Source: [Scytonema hofmanni] UTEX 2349 (GTDB taxonomy: Bacteria > Cyanobacteriota > Cyanobacteriia > Cyanobacteriales > Nostocaceae). From it: a DNA stretch of 6,205 nucleotides. Positions 1 through 5,147 of this stretch are shown here, piece after piece. A model generated the notes under the pieces. The model did no database searches and was not told where the DNA came from. It saw only the letters and a program-made list of their open reading frames with translations. The stretch covers positions 1-6,205 of the forward strand of contig NZ_ALWD01000158.1 of the NCBI RefSeq assembly GCF_000582685.1. The letters run 5' to 3'. How positions within the stretch are numbered: the stretch's first letter is position 1; each line of letters opens with the position of its first letter. A program made the translations under genes and the position numbers.

Positions 1-170
1 TACACGTTTTGGAAGTTAGCAGTTCACAAACCAAATATCTACAAACTTTATGCGGTAGAAAATTTTTAGTGACGATAGCAGAATGTACTGAGACGTTTTA
101 TGGTGATAATAAGTGCTGTAAGTACTGTAATGATATTTATAAGAATTCACAGAAAGGGCACAAAAAATGA
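1..170 (+). CDS. 3' part of the zinc-site protein gene (duplicate of 5705-5874)
   Basis: This is the 5'-truncated copy of the gene at 5665-5874. The first whole codon here is His15 (bases 3-5), and the TGA stop is at 168-170. It carries Cys31, Cys42 and the C53-K-Y-C56 pair but lacks the first 13 residues and part of codon 14. The truncation comes from where the circle was opened, not from a broken gene. The stop overlaps an ATG at 167-169, which would start a peptide of only 19 residues (see the rejected items). Confidence 0.85.
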   Translation, partial: HVLEVSSSQTKYLQTLCGRKFLVTIAECTETFYGDNKCCKYCNDIYKNSQKGHKK

Positions 171-469
171 ACGTTATATCGCGTAGACGGCTGTCCGGAA
201 ACCTAATAGGTTTCGTTGGTATTTGACGTTATCTTTCACCATACTTTTTTCCTAGTGTTTACCAAAAACTGAAATATTTTTAAAACACGCTATTCCGTTT
301 TCGGGAAGTTAACTTGTCACTGGTAATAAACACGCTAAAACCAGCGCTGGTGAACAGTTCCATAAAGCTTCAAATTCTAGACGCATAAACGGGCAAACAG
401 AATTTCAACCCCGCGCGATCTCTCCAACACCCCTCACTCTCTGACTTAGGCATCCAGCTAGCAAGTAAA
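171..469. other. Gene-free region with palindromes and one 10-bp direct repeat
   Basis: Stops are dense in all frames I checked, and no convincing gene is present. It contains an inverted repeat GAAACCT-aat-AGGTTTC at 198-214, a palindrome AAGTTAACTT at 306-315, and a 12-bp palindrome ACCAGCGCTGGT at 340-351. The direct repeat AAACACGCTA occurs at 283-292 and 328-337, 45 bases apart. None of the hairpins is followed by a T run, so none looks like an intrinsic terminator. Their closeness to the clusters at 470-762 suggests they belong to the replication-control region. That is inference. Confidence 0.6.
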
Positions 470-470
470 A

Positions 471-513
471 TGCAACAAACAATGCAAGATTTAACGTTGC
501 AACAATTGTTGCA
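471..513. repeat. TGCAACAA repeats including a perfect 16-bp palindrome
   Basis: TGCAACAA occurs at 471-478 and 498-505, and its reverse complement TTGTTGCA at 506-513. The last two form the perfect palindrome TGCAACAATTGTTGCA (498-513). A further TGCAAC lies at 589-594. A dyad plus an extra direct half-site is the usual appearance of a dimeric DNA-binding protein site. Either small DNA-binding protein encoded here could be the ligand, but the sequence does not say which. Confidence 0.65.
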
Positions 514-527
514 TCCACTTTTAGAAA

Positions 528-687
528 ACTTACAGCTGTAAGTGTTTTGAAAATTATGTAAGTAGCTGTAAACCTTGCGCTGTATACTTGCAACGTTTTT
601 TATTTTTAAACTTACAACTTCCTATACCTGTAAAATAAGGGTGTAAGTTACGCGATTACAAGAAAAATAAAGTAGCAAATTACAGCT
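528..687. repeat. TGTAAGT / TTACAGCTGTAA repeat cluster, candidate origin or operator array
   Basis: The heptamer TGTAAGT or its complement ACTTACA occurs five times: 528-534, 537-543, 557-563, 610-616 and 642-648. The first two make the perfect 16-bp palindrome ACTTACAG-CTGTAAGT (528-543). The copies at 609-616 and 642-649 form an inverted pair with 8-bp arms. Partial half-sites AGCTGTAA (564-571), TTACA (656-660) and TTACAGCT (680-687) continue the series. The surrounding DNA is A+T-rich. This density in non-coding sequence is typical of iteron origins or repressor arrays. Confidence 0.65.
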
Positions 688-708
688 GAGTAGTGGTGTT
701 TACAATTT

Positions 709-762
709 TGTCGGGTGTATTTGTCGGGTTAAGCTGTCGGGGTTGTCGGGTCATTCCCGACA
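709..762. repeat. TGTCGGG iteron-like array, four direct and one inverted copy
   Basis: TGTCGGG occurs at 709-715, 722-728, 735-741 and 744-750, with steps of 13, 13 and 9 bases, and the inverted copy CCCGACA is at 756-762. Three of the four direct copies share the longer TTGTCGGGT. The array straddles the 3' end of the RHH gene, so its last codons (D-P-T-T-P-T-A, stop TAA at 729-731) are partly dictated by the repeat. Short GC-rich direct repeats next to an A+T-rich stretch are the classical layout of an iteron origin. The binding protein is unknown. Confidence 0.7.
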
Positions 763-1022
763 CGCGATCTACCAGCTTCTAAAAGTGCTTTTAAGCTTGC
801 GATTTCTCTGTGTGCATCTTCTAACTTGCTACAACCAACTAGCTCACCTCTGAGAATCTTCCCTACCATCTCATCAATCCGACCGCTAACGTTACCGCCA
901 CGTTCCAACCAAGCCTTAGTTTCTGGGAGGATAGTTACGTTAGTGCGAATTTTACCTTTATCCCTATGGGTCGCTCCCAACTTTAAATTTTCGAGCGATG
1001 CGGAATTCATCTTCCTTGTCAT
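729..1022 (-). CDS. Small ribbon-helix-helix DNA-binding protein, likely plasmid repressor
   Basis: The product is 97 residues from the preferred ATG at 1020-1022. Residues 25-33 (KIRTNVTIL) fit the antiparallel strand of an RHH fold, 34-42 the first helix, and 44-58 (N-V-S-G-R-I-D-E-M-V) the second. The Asn-x-Ser start of that helix is typical of CopG/Arc-like proteins. Residues 67-84 are charged and helical, perhaps a short coil for oligomerisation. An ATG at 1038-1040 would add six residues (MCIYGF), but it falls inside an inverted repeat and has no ribosome-binding site. The start MTRKMNSASLENLK also looks like a usual N terminus of such proteins. A third ATG at 1008-1010 is preceded by AAGGA but only two bases away. 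The role is inferred: a dimer binding the repeat at 1026-1047 and repressing its own promoter, perhaps setting copy number. The 3' end runs into the TGTCGGG array. Confidence 0.75.
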   Translation of the reverse strand: MTRKMNSASLENLKLGATHRDKGKIRTNVTILPETKAWLERGGNVSGRIDEMVGKILRGELVGCSKLEDAHREIASLKALLEAGRSRVGNDPTTPTA

Positions 1023-1047
1023 AAATCCATAAATACACATTTATGGA
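1020..1047. promoter_or_regulatory. Inverted repeat at the start of the RHH gene, probable operator
   Basis: TCCATAAAT (1026-1034) and ATTTATGGA (1039-1047) are perfect 9-bp arms around the spacer ACAC. A further direct half-site CATAAAT lies at 1020-1026, next to CATAAAT at 1028-1034. RHH repressors commonly bind short inverted or direct half-sites spaced about one helical turn apart beside their own promoter, and the gene starts at 1022. In RNA the same repeat would hide the start codon in a hairpin, so control could also be translational. Confidence 0.6.
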
Positions 1048-1212
1048 AAGATGATAACATTCTTAGTGTAGTGTTTTGTAGTACTATGTTATACGATTTG
1101 TTCGTACAAAAATGGCGTTTTTAGATGGGGATGATGCGTACCCTTTCCCCAGTATAAGCGGCTTTGCATCAAAGCGTCGCCTGGAAGTATTGCAAAATAA
1201 GGGTTTTTTAAG

Positions 1213-1260
1213 TTGAAAAATGTCGCAAAGTCGGGGTGTTTTTGAAAAATGGGGGTGTTT
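1213..1260. repeat. Paired direct repeats TTGAAAAATG and GGGGTGTTT
   Basis: TTGAAAAATG occurs at 1213-1222 and 1242-1251 (29 bases apart). GGGGTGTTT occurs at 1233-1241 and 1252-1260 (19 bases apart). The units interlock: the second TTGAAAAATG sits exactly between the two GGGGTGTTT copies. This could be the remnant of a tandem duplication or a pair of protein-binding sites. Confidence 0.55.
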
Positions 1261-1284
1261 GCTACAAACAAGAATGATTCTTTT

Positions 1285-1316
1285 TGTCAATAAGTCTGAG
1301 AAAATATGTCAATAAG
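1285..1316. repeat. TGTCAATAAG direct repeat, 22-base period
   Basis: TGTCAATAAG is found at 1285-1294 and 1307-1316. The 22-base step is close to two helical turns, so both copies face the same side of the DNA, as expected for cooperative binding. On the minus strand each copy reads CTTATTGACA, which includes a perfect TTGACA -35 hexamer. I found no good -10 hexamer 16-18 bases downstream of either, so I read them as binding sites, not as two promoters. Confidence 0.5.
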
Positions 1317-1379
1317 GTTTTTACAACCAATTTTTATATAGTTGTGGTGTTGTTGGGTTGCAGTCCTTCTATAGTTTGG

Positions 1380-1428
1380 GCATAGCCATTGTCTAAACTA
1401 GTAAAGTATGGCTATGCTATGGCTATAG
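1380..1428. repeat. Hairpin GCATAGCCAT/ATGGCTATGC with an extra ATGGCTAT copy
   Basis: GCATAGCCAT (1380-1389) and ATGGCTATGC (1408-1417) are perfect 10-bp arms around an 18-base loop. A second ATGGCTAT at 1419-1426, 11 bases after the first, could pair with the left arm instead, giving two mutually exclusive structures. CTATAG flanks both sides (1369-1374 and 1423-1428). It lies about 70 bases past the stop of the minus-strand gene at 1500-1796, but no T run follows on either strand. It may be an RNA-stabilising or switching structure, not a terminator. Confidence 0.55.
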
Positions 1429-1499
1429 TCTCCCTGTACTCTGTGTGTAGTCGGACTGTAACTAGTTAATTGTTGTGGAATGGTCGGTTTATAACCCAG

Positions 1500-1796
1500 T
1501 TATTCCCCTAAATAATTTCTGAGTTCACCCAAAAGTTCAACCGCACGTTCGTAACGTGGCGATGGTTTCCCGGTTTTAGTCTTGCCGGCTGTTTCCTCTA
1601 TCTTTTCTTCCCAGGTATCGACCAAAACTTTTATTTGCTCAAAGGTTTCCAAAATATCTTTGATGTTGTCGGCGACGGTCTCAGGCACACGCACAAGTTT
1701 GGTTTTAACCCCAGTTCCATATTTACCTTCTCTAGGAATGCCCGTAGGTCTCCCGCGTCGTGTGCCGTCTTTAGCAAGCTTATCTGAAGAATCCAT
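1500..1796 (-). CDS. Small basic DNA-binding protein with AT-hook-like N terminus
   Basis: The 98-residue product starts at ATG 1794-1796, preceded by a weak AGG four bases away. Residues 13-19 (R-R-G-R-P-T-G) contain the RGRP core of an AT-hook, a minor-groove binding motif. Residues 31-38 (KTKLVRVP) followed by helix 39-66 resemble the strand and first helix of RHH-like plasmid proteins. The helical C-terminal half (82-97) may mediate dimerisation. I do not recognise an exact named family. It lies 49 bases after the polymerase stop on the same strand, with no terminator between, so co-transcription is likely. A DNA-binding accessory or copy-control role fits that position. This is inference; a partition-type adaptor is an alternative, but no ParA is present. 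The gap 1797-1845 holds TTAATTAA (1814-1821) and CTGT-a-ACAG (1822-1830), which could be a local operator. Confidence 0.7.
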   Translation of the reverse strand: MDSSDKLAKDGTRRGRPTGIPREGKYGTGVKTKLVRVPETVADNIKDILETFEQIKVLVDTWEEKIEETAGKTKTGKPSPRYERAVELLGELRNYLGE

Positions 1797-1845
1797 TTAC
1801 CTGTACAATTAGTTTAATTAACTGTAACAGATAAATCATATCCGG

Positions 1846-4800
1846 TCAATAGTCCGTCCAGTCCAGGTTTTCAGCATCATTGAAGTCGTCGTTAAGTTCT
1901 CGCGTCACTTCCAAGCGATCGCCACTGTACCTAGTGCTAAGTTGCTCTTGAACTTTAGCCAAACACTCACTAGCCTCATGCTTAATGTAATTCCTATACA
2001 CATTAGCTTGGCGTTTGTCAAGTCCATCAAAGAAGTTGTTTTTTCCAGATCGAATGTAGCCATCGATCGTCTCAATCATCTTTTGATAATTAAGAGTACC
2101 GTCTTTATTTAAGAAAAACATCTCGTAACTTTGACCGCAACTGCGTAAAAGTTTTTCATATTCTTTACGCCAACCAAGATATTGTTTCTGAGTTTGAAAG
2201 GTGAATTGTGAAAGTGAAAATTCGTGCAACAACCCCGCAACTTCGACGGTACAACCAGGATAAACGTGAGTGTCTTTCCAGGTTAGGTAGTTACGCCGAA
2301 AGTCTCCTACTTTCAATATATGTTCCCGCAAAAATACACGTCCTCTAACTATAGACGATGGATTTGTTAGCGCTAGGAGAAATTCCTCAGATGGTTTCGT
2401 ACCATCTTCATTAACTATAAGTTCCTCATTTCCAGTTATTATTTTATGACCGCGTTTAGAGTAGCTACGCATCGCCACTTTGGTTTTACCTTGGAAACTT
2501 AGACTATAGTTAGCCGTGCCGTGAAATGTGGCAGTGTCGTACAATCCCTTTGCTTCAAATTCAAATTGTCCTAAGCGATTATTACCGTAAACGTCTTGTG
2601 TTTCTTGGTGCAAAACATCTAATCCAGAAAACAAGTTTCGCAAGTGTGCCATTGTCGCGTTGTTAACCCAGTTTAGAGAATCTGTGGCTGAAAAGGAACG
2701 TAAGCAATCATCTTCACAGATAAGTAATATGGGTTCTTTATCATCTGAAACAACTTTAGATCCGTCGGGTAACTCTTGCACATCTTCTATATCGTTACTT
2801 CCTAATACTAATGTTTTATTATCTGTTACAGATAAATCTCCTGTTTCATTAATGGGATTAAAACCAATAGCATATCTCACATCGTTGGTGTAGAGATTAA
2901 CAGTGTTTTCGCCATGAATACGCCTACCATCTCTAGGATAAAGCACCTTATTCATATCAAAAGCACAACCATCTGTTATGCTTTGCCAACCATGTAAACC
3001 CTTCTCCATACACCACGCTAAACCCCGTACTCTGGCAGTGATATTGTTCCCTACTACCACATTTCCAACTTCAAAGAAGGGTGAAACCATATCACCATAT
3101 AAGGTATTTATGCATAACTTATATAGTTCATTAAGTGCCGTCTTTTTAGGATACTTTTTACGCTCTAGTAGCAATTTATCTACTAACAATTCACCCAATT
3201 TCACCCCATACCAACGGTGACATTCTTCCTCAACAGCGATTTTACGAGTCTTTCCTTTGTGCGACTCAGCATAGGTTACATTATTACCTTTATGCCGTGC
3301 ATGTGCTTCTATCAAAGCGTTAGGAGTCTCAACACGTTCACTAGCAGGGTAGTAAATAGCGGTTTCAATTATTAAGCTATCTAGAAATTCTTTACGCTGT
3401 CGTACACTAGCTACATTGTCTAACCATTGAATAAAATCATGTGTGATAATAGCGTGATGCACTTCATTATTTAAGATTCTAACTTCACCAACATTATCTA
3501 CATCCCACCAATCATCCGTCTCAGCAAATGCACTATCGGTAGGCATAGTTGAAATATCTTTTGGTGGAAACCAAGATGTTAAATAATCTTGTGCATAAGT
3601 CAAAGGTAAATTATCCTTACATGAGACTCGCGCTTGCCATAATCCAGGGACTAATTCGTGACTATACTTTTTAAGGAATTGCCTAAGTGTTTGATATTTA
3701 TTATTCTTGCTAGCGATGGGATAGTCTATTAAGACGGGTACGCCTAAAGGATATATTTGAACTCGTAAACCTTCACCATAAGCGCTAGAGATGTCTAAGT
3801 CAGCAATTACACCTTTAACAGTAGTGTCTATCGGTCGATTATTGCGACATCTCCCACCATCAACTTTGACATTTAACCACGCTGTCGTTGTTGTCTTCCT
3901 TTTTAACCAGTCAGCACAAGCATATTTACAAAATGCTTTAATAGCACTTCTATCATCTGACTCACAACCAAATAAGTTTTTGATAGCAGCTTCTATCATC
4001 CTTGACTCGGTTGCACCAATCGTTAAACGCGGTGGGGTGTGATATTTACTAAGTCCCAAAGACTGATAAATCTTATAGAAGTTTTCCATATTACCCAACA
4101 AAGCATTATGATTGTATAAGTCCCCTAGCGCATAATTATCGAAATCATCAGGACGCTTAAGGTACATGAGATCCATCATACCTTTATCTCTGTCACTGAA
4201 GATATCTTTATACTCTAAAGTCACATTCGAGTTAGCGCAAAACTTTGCATAACTTGCAACACCATGCACGGCGCATGTGTCGTAAATGCAAAGTCTAATT
4301 CTGTACGGTATGCCGTCAATAACTAATTCCCACGGCATCTGTACATAATTAAAAAGTTGGTTTCCTGCTTTGGTGTAAGTCCTTAATCGCCTGCCTTGAT
4401 GTATGCCGTATTCACAGGGATTAACAATTAATGACATTACGTCATCACGATACGCACCTTGAAAAACGCGCATAAGTTCGGCAACTGCAAAGTAACTGTA
4501 CATGTCGATTTGTAGCCACGGGATATTTGCGGTGCTATTCCAAGTTGCTAACCGATAAAGTTGCACCTGGTGTCCGTAACTTTCCAAATAATCTACAACA
4601 ACAAATCCATGTTTAAATTTTGGATGCCGTGGTTTATTAATAGATATTTCTGGATGTGCATAAATTATGCCAACTTCTCTGGTTATTGAGCGGCATTGCA
4701 CGGTTAAATTTTGACAGATATCTCTATCTTTACTATTGACGTGGTTTAGGTTGTAAGTTGGATGTGTAAACTCGGTATCAACTTCAACAGGTAAATAAAG

Positions 4801-4869
4801 GTTTAAACCAGTTACGTTATAAATGGTTTCATCTGGATATATATAATCTTTTGCAACGTTCTTGAACAC
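1846..4869 (-). CDS. Family-B DNA polymerase with 3'-5' exonuclease domain, presumed plasmid replicase
   Basis: The 1007-residue product starts at GTG 4867-4869; an in-frame TAA lies two codons upstream, and AAGGTG (4879-4884) gives a ribosome-binding site at nine-base spacing. The exonuclease domain shows Exo I V-E-V-D31-T-E33-F, a probable Exo II at Y127-F-A-V-A-E131 (Glu for the usual Asp) and Exo III Y246-x3-D250. The polymerase domain shows motif A D359-I-S-S-A-Y364 (D-x2-S-L-Y type), motif B K584-x3-N588-T-L-Y-G592, and motif C S630-I-T-D633-G, where Y-x-D-T-D-S is usual. Thus the first motif C Asp is Ile, while the second is kept. L766-G-Q-F-E and A787-N-Y-S-L resemble the conserved segments after the palm. 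Motifs A and B are 229 residues apart, longer than in phi29 polymerase; B to C is only about 45, leaving no room for a phi29-like TPR2 insertion. It presumably copies the plasmid; primer source unknown. It could also be a primer-independent type, which sequence reading cannot decide. Confidence 0.9.
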   Translation of the reverse strand: MFKNVAKDYIYPDETIYNVTGLNLYLPVEVDTEFTHPTYNLNHVNSKDRDICQNLTVQCRSITREVGIIYAHPEISINKPRHPKFKHGFVVVDYLESYGHQVQLYRLATWNSTANIPWLQIDMYSYFAVAELMRVFQGAYRDDVMSLIVNPCEYGIHQGRRLRTYTKAGNQLFNYVQMPWELVIDGIPYRIRLCIYDTCAVHGVASYAKFCANSNVTLEYKDIFSDRDKGMMDLMYLKRPDDFDNYALGDLYNHNALLGNMENFYKIYQSLGLSKYHTPPRLTIGATESRMIEAAIKNLFGCESDDRSAIKAFCKYACADWLKRKTTTTAWLNVKVDGGRCRNNRPIDTTVKGVIADLDISSAYGEGLRVQIYPLGVPVLIDYPIASKNNKYQTLRQFLKKYSHELVPGLWQARVSCKDNLPLTYAQDYLTSWFPPKDISTMPTDSAFAETDDWWDVDNVGEVRILNNEVHHAIITHDFIQWLDNVASVRQRKEFLDSLIIETAIYYPASERVETPNALIEAHARHKGNNVTYAESHKGKTRKIAVEEECHRWYGVKLGELLVDKLLLERKKYPKKTALNELYKLCINTLYGDMVSPFFEVGNVVVGNNITARVRGLAWCMEKGLHGWQSITDGCAFDMNKVLYPRDGRRIHGENTVNLYTNDVRYAIGFNPINETGDLSVTDNKTLVLGSNDIEDVQELPDGSKVVSDDKEPILLICEDDCLRSFSATDSLNWVNNATMAHLRNLFSGLDVLHQETQDVYGNNRLGQFEFEAKGLYDTATFHGTANYSLSFQGKTKVAMRSYSKRGHKIITGNEELIVNEDGTKPSEEFLLALTNPSSIVRGRVFLREHILKVGDFRRNYLTWKDTHVYPGCTVEVAGLLHEFSLSQFTFQTQKQYLGWRKEYEKLLRSCGQSYEMFFLNKDGTLNYQKMIETIDGYIRSGKNNFFDGLDKRQANVYRNYIKHEASECLAKVQEQLSTRYSGDRLEVTRELNDDFNDAENLDWTDY
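1915..1922. other. HIP1 octamer GCGATCGC
   Basis: This is a single copy of the highly iterated palindrome of many cyanobacterial genomes, inside the polymerase gene near its 3' end. One copy in 5.7 kb is weak support for a cyanobacterial host. Low HIP1 density is not unusual on mobile elements. Confidence 0.6.
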
Positions 4870-4878
4870 GTCTTAAAG

Positions 4879-4884
4879 CACCTT
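4879..4884 (-). promoter_or_regulatory. Ribosome-binding site for the polymerase gene
   Basis: Read on the minus strand this is AAGGTG, nine bases before the GTG at 4867-4869. It supports that start, because the in-frame TAA just upstream rules out a longer product and Exo I begins only 28 residues in. The weak start and imperfect site suggest low expression, fitting a replicase. Confidence 0.5.
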
Positions 4885-5033
4885 GATTTCAAATTGGTTT
4901 TTAGCATTACGTTCATCGCGTTAAGGTTCATTTTCATTGTACTAGCGCTATATCAAATTGACTAGATACACTTATTGCGATGTTACATATTTTCCAAAAA
5001 TACTCAAAAACGATTTCTATAGTTGCAATAAAA

Positions 5034-5063
5034 TTGTTTTTATTGTGTGTTTTGTAATATAAT
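5034..5063 (+). promoter_or_regulatory. Candidate plus-strand promoter upstream of the small RNA
   Basis: A perfect TATAAT at 5058-5063 has TTGTTT (5034-5039) 18 bases upstream; the -35 matches consensus only partly. An inverted repeat CAATAAAA-ttgt-TTTTATTG (5026-5045) covers the -35 and could be an operator. Transcription would start near 5070 and run away from the polymerase gene, with no open frame before the terminator. Confidence 0.5.
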
Positions 5064-5069
5064 GTATTT

Positions 5070-5140
5070 GGTTTTTGAAACGTCAATTAAAGCACAGCCA
5101 TAGCCTTAGAATGTTGATGCACTAAGGCTATGGCTTTTTT
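5070..5140 (+). ncRNA. Candidate small antisense RNA of about 70 bases
   Basis: It is defined by the TATAAT at 5058-5063 and the intrinsic terminator ending near 5140. It would have a short unpaired 5' part and one large hairpin, with no protein-coding frame. It lies opposite the 278-base interval between the 84-residue gene and the polymerase, so it would be complementary to any polymerase message starting upstream of 5140. Short single-hairpin counter-transcribed RNAs limiting replicase synthesis are known from many plasmids, for example those of the pLS1 family, where one acts together with the RHH protein CopG. Both the RNA and its role here are inference; the start is approximate. Confidence 0.4.
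5096..5140 (+). terminator. Strong intrinsic terminator on the plus strand
   Basis: AGCCATAGCCTTAG (5096-5109) and CTAAGGCTATGGCT (5122-5135) are perfect 14-bp arms around a 12-base loop, followed by six T's (5135-5140). That is a complete plus-strand terminator. On the minus strand the same hairpin stands 12 bases past the stop of the 84-residue gene but is followed by only a poor T run (GTGCTTTAATTG), so minus-strand termination would be weaker and read-through into the polymerase is possible. Confidence 0.85.
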
Positions 5141-5147
5141 ATTGATG

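Larger units (their letters stand above)
1..500. repeat. First copy of the wrap-around overlap of a circular replicon
   Basis: This stretch is repeated at 5705-6205. I compared the two by eye and found them identical except for one base: the A run at 272-274 has three A's here and four at 5976-5979. A direct repeat exactly filling both ends of the window is what an untrimmed circular molecule gives. The circle would be 5704 or 5705 bases, depending on which A run is right. The copy covers the last 170 bases of the zinc-site gene, the gene-free leader region and the start of the repeat clusters. Confidence 0.93.
1041..1499. other. 459-base gene-free region rich in short repeats
   Basis: This lies between the two small DNA-binding protein genes. 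Two overlapping minus-strand open frames (60 and 68 codons, 1084-1290) exist, but both need TTG starts without a ribosome-binding site, and they cover direct repeats, so I do not call them. Other structures are TACGA-tttgt-TCGTA (1092-1106), TGGGG/CCCCA arms (1126-1151), GCTTTG-cat-CAAAGC (1161-1175) and the palindrome AACTAGTT (1460-1467). The better repeats are listed separately. It is a second origin or control candidate. Confidence 0.55.

Noticed and set aside
167..226. 19-residue frame whose ATG overlaps the zinc-site gene's stop (ATGA)
   Set aside because: The overlap suggests translational coupling, but the peptide is very short and includes the inverted repeat at 198-214. There is no independent support.
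470..541. Plus-strand mini-frame of 23 residues (ends L-L-E-N-L-Q-L), open back to 389
   Set aside because: It reads like an amphipathic helix, and the open stretch upstream looks protein-like. However, there is no ribosome-binding site, no standard start before 470 and an in-frame TAA at 386-388, and the codons consist largely of the palindromic repeats.
405..593. Minus-strand open frame of 62 residues with hydrophobic stretches
   Set aside because: It needs a TTG start with no ribosome-binding site and lies across the TGCAACAA and ACTTACAG-CTGTAAGT palindromes, which explain the sequence better. A small membrane peptide cannot be fully excluded.
498..762. CRISPR array or transposon end
   Set aside because: The repeats are 7-16 bases with irregular spacing and no unique spacers of equal length. 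There is no transposase or terminal inverted repeat pair in the window.
1084..1290. Two overlapping minus-strand frames of 68 and 60 residues
   Set aside because: Both need TTG starts and have no ribosome-binding site. The products show no domain-like pattern, and the region is full of direct repeats.
1474..1482. DnaA-box-like TGTGGAATG, and TGTGGAAGA near 5432
   Set aside because: Each differs at one or two of nine positions from the usual box, and they are isolated. Such matches are expected by chance in this length.
1846..4869. Genetic code change or mitochondrial origin of the polymerase
   Set aside because: The gene ends in TGA and uses TGG for Trp in the stretches read, its GTG start has a ribosome-binding site, and the neighbours are bacterial-type small DNA-binding proteins.
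4930..4990. Minus-strand promoter for the polymerase near the palindrome TAGCGCTA (4943-4950)
   Set aside because: TACAAT- and GATATA-like hexamers are present, but no -35 lies at a usual distance. I could not support a specific promoter.
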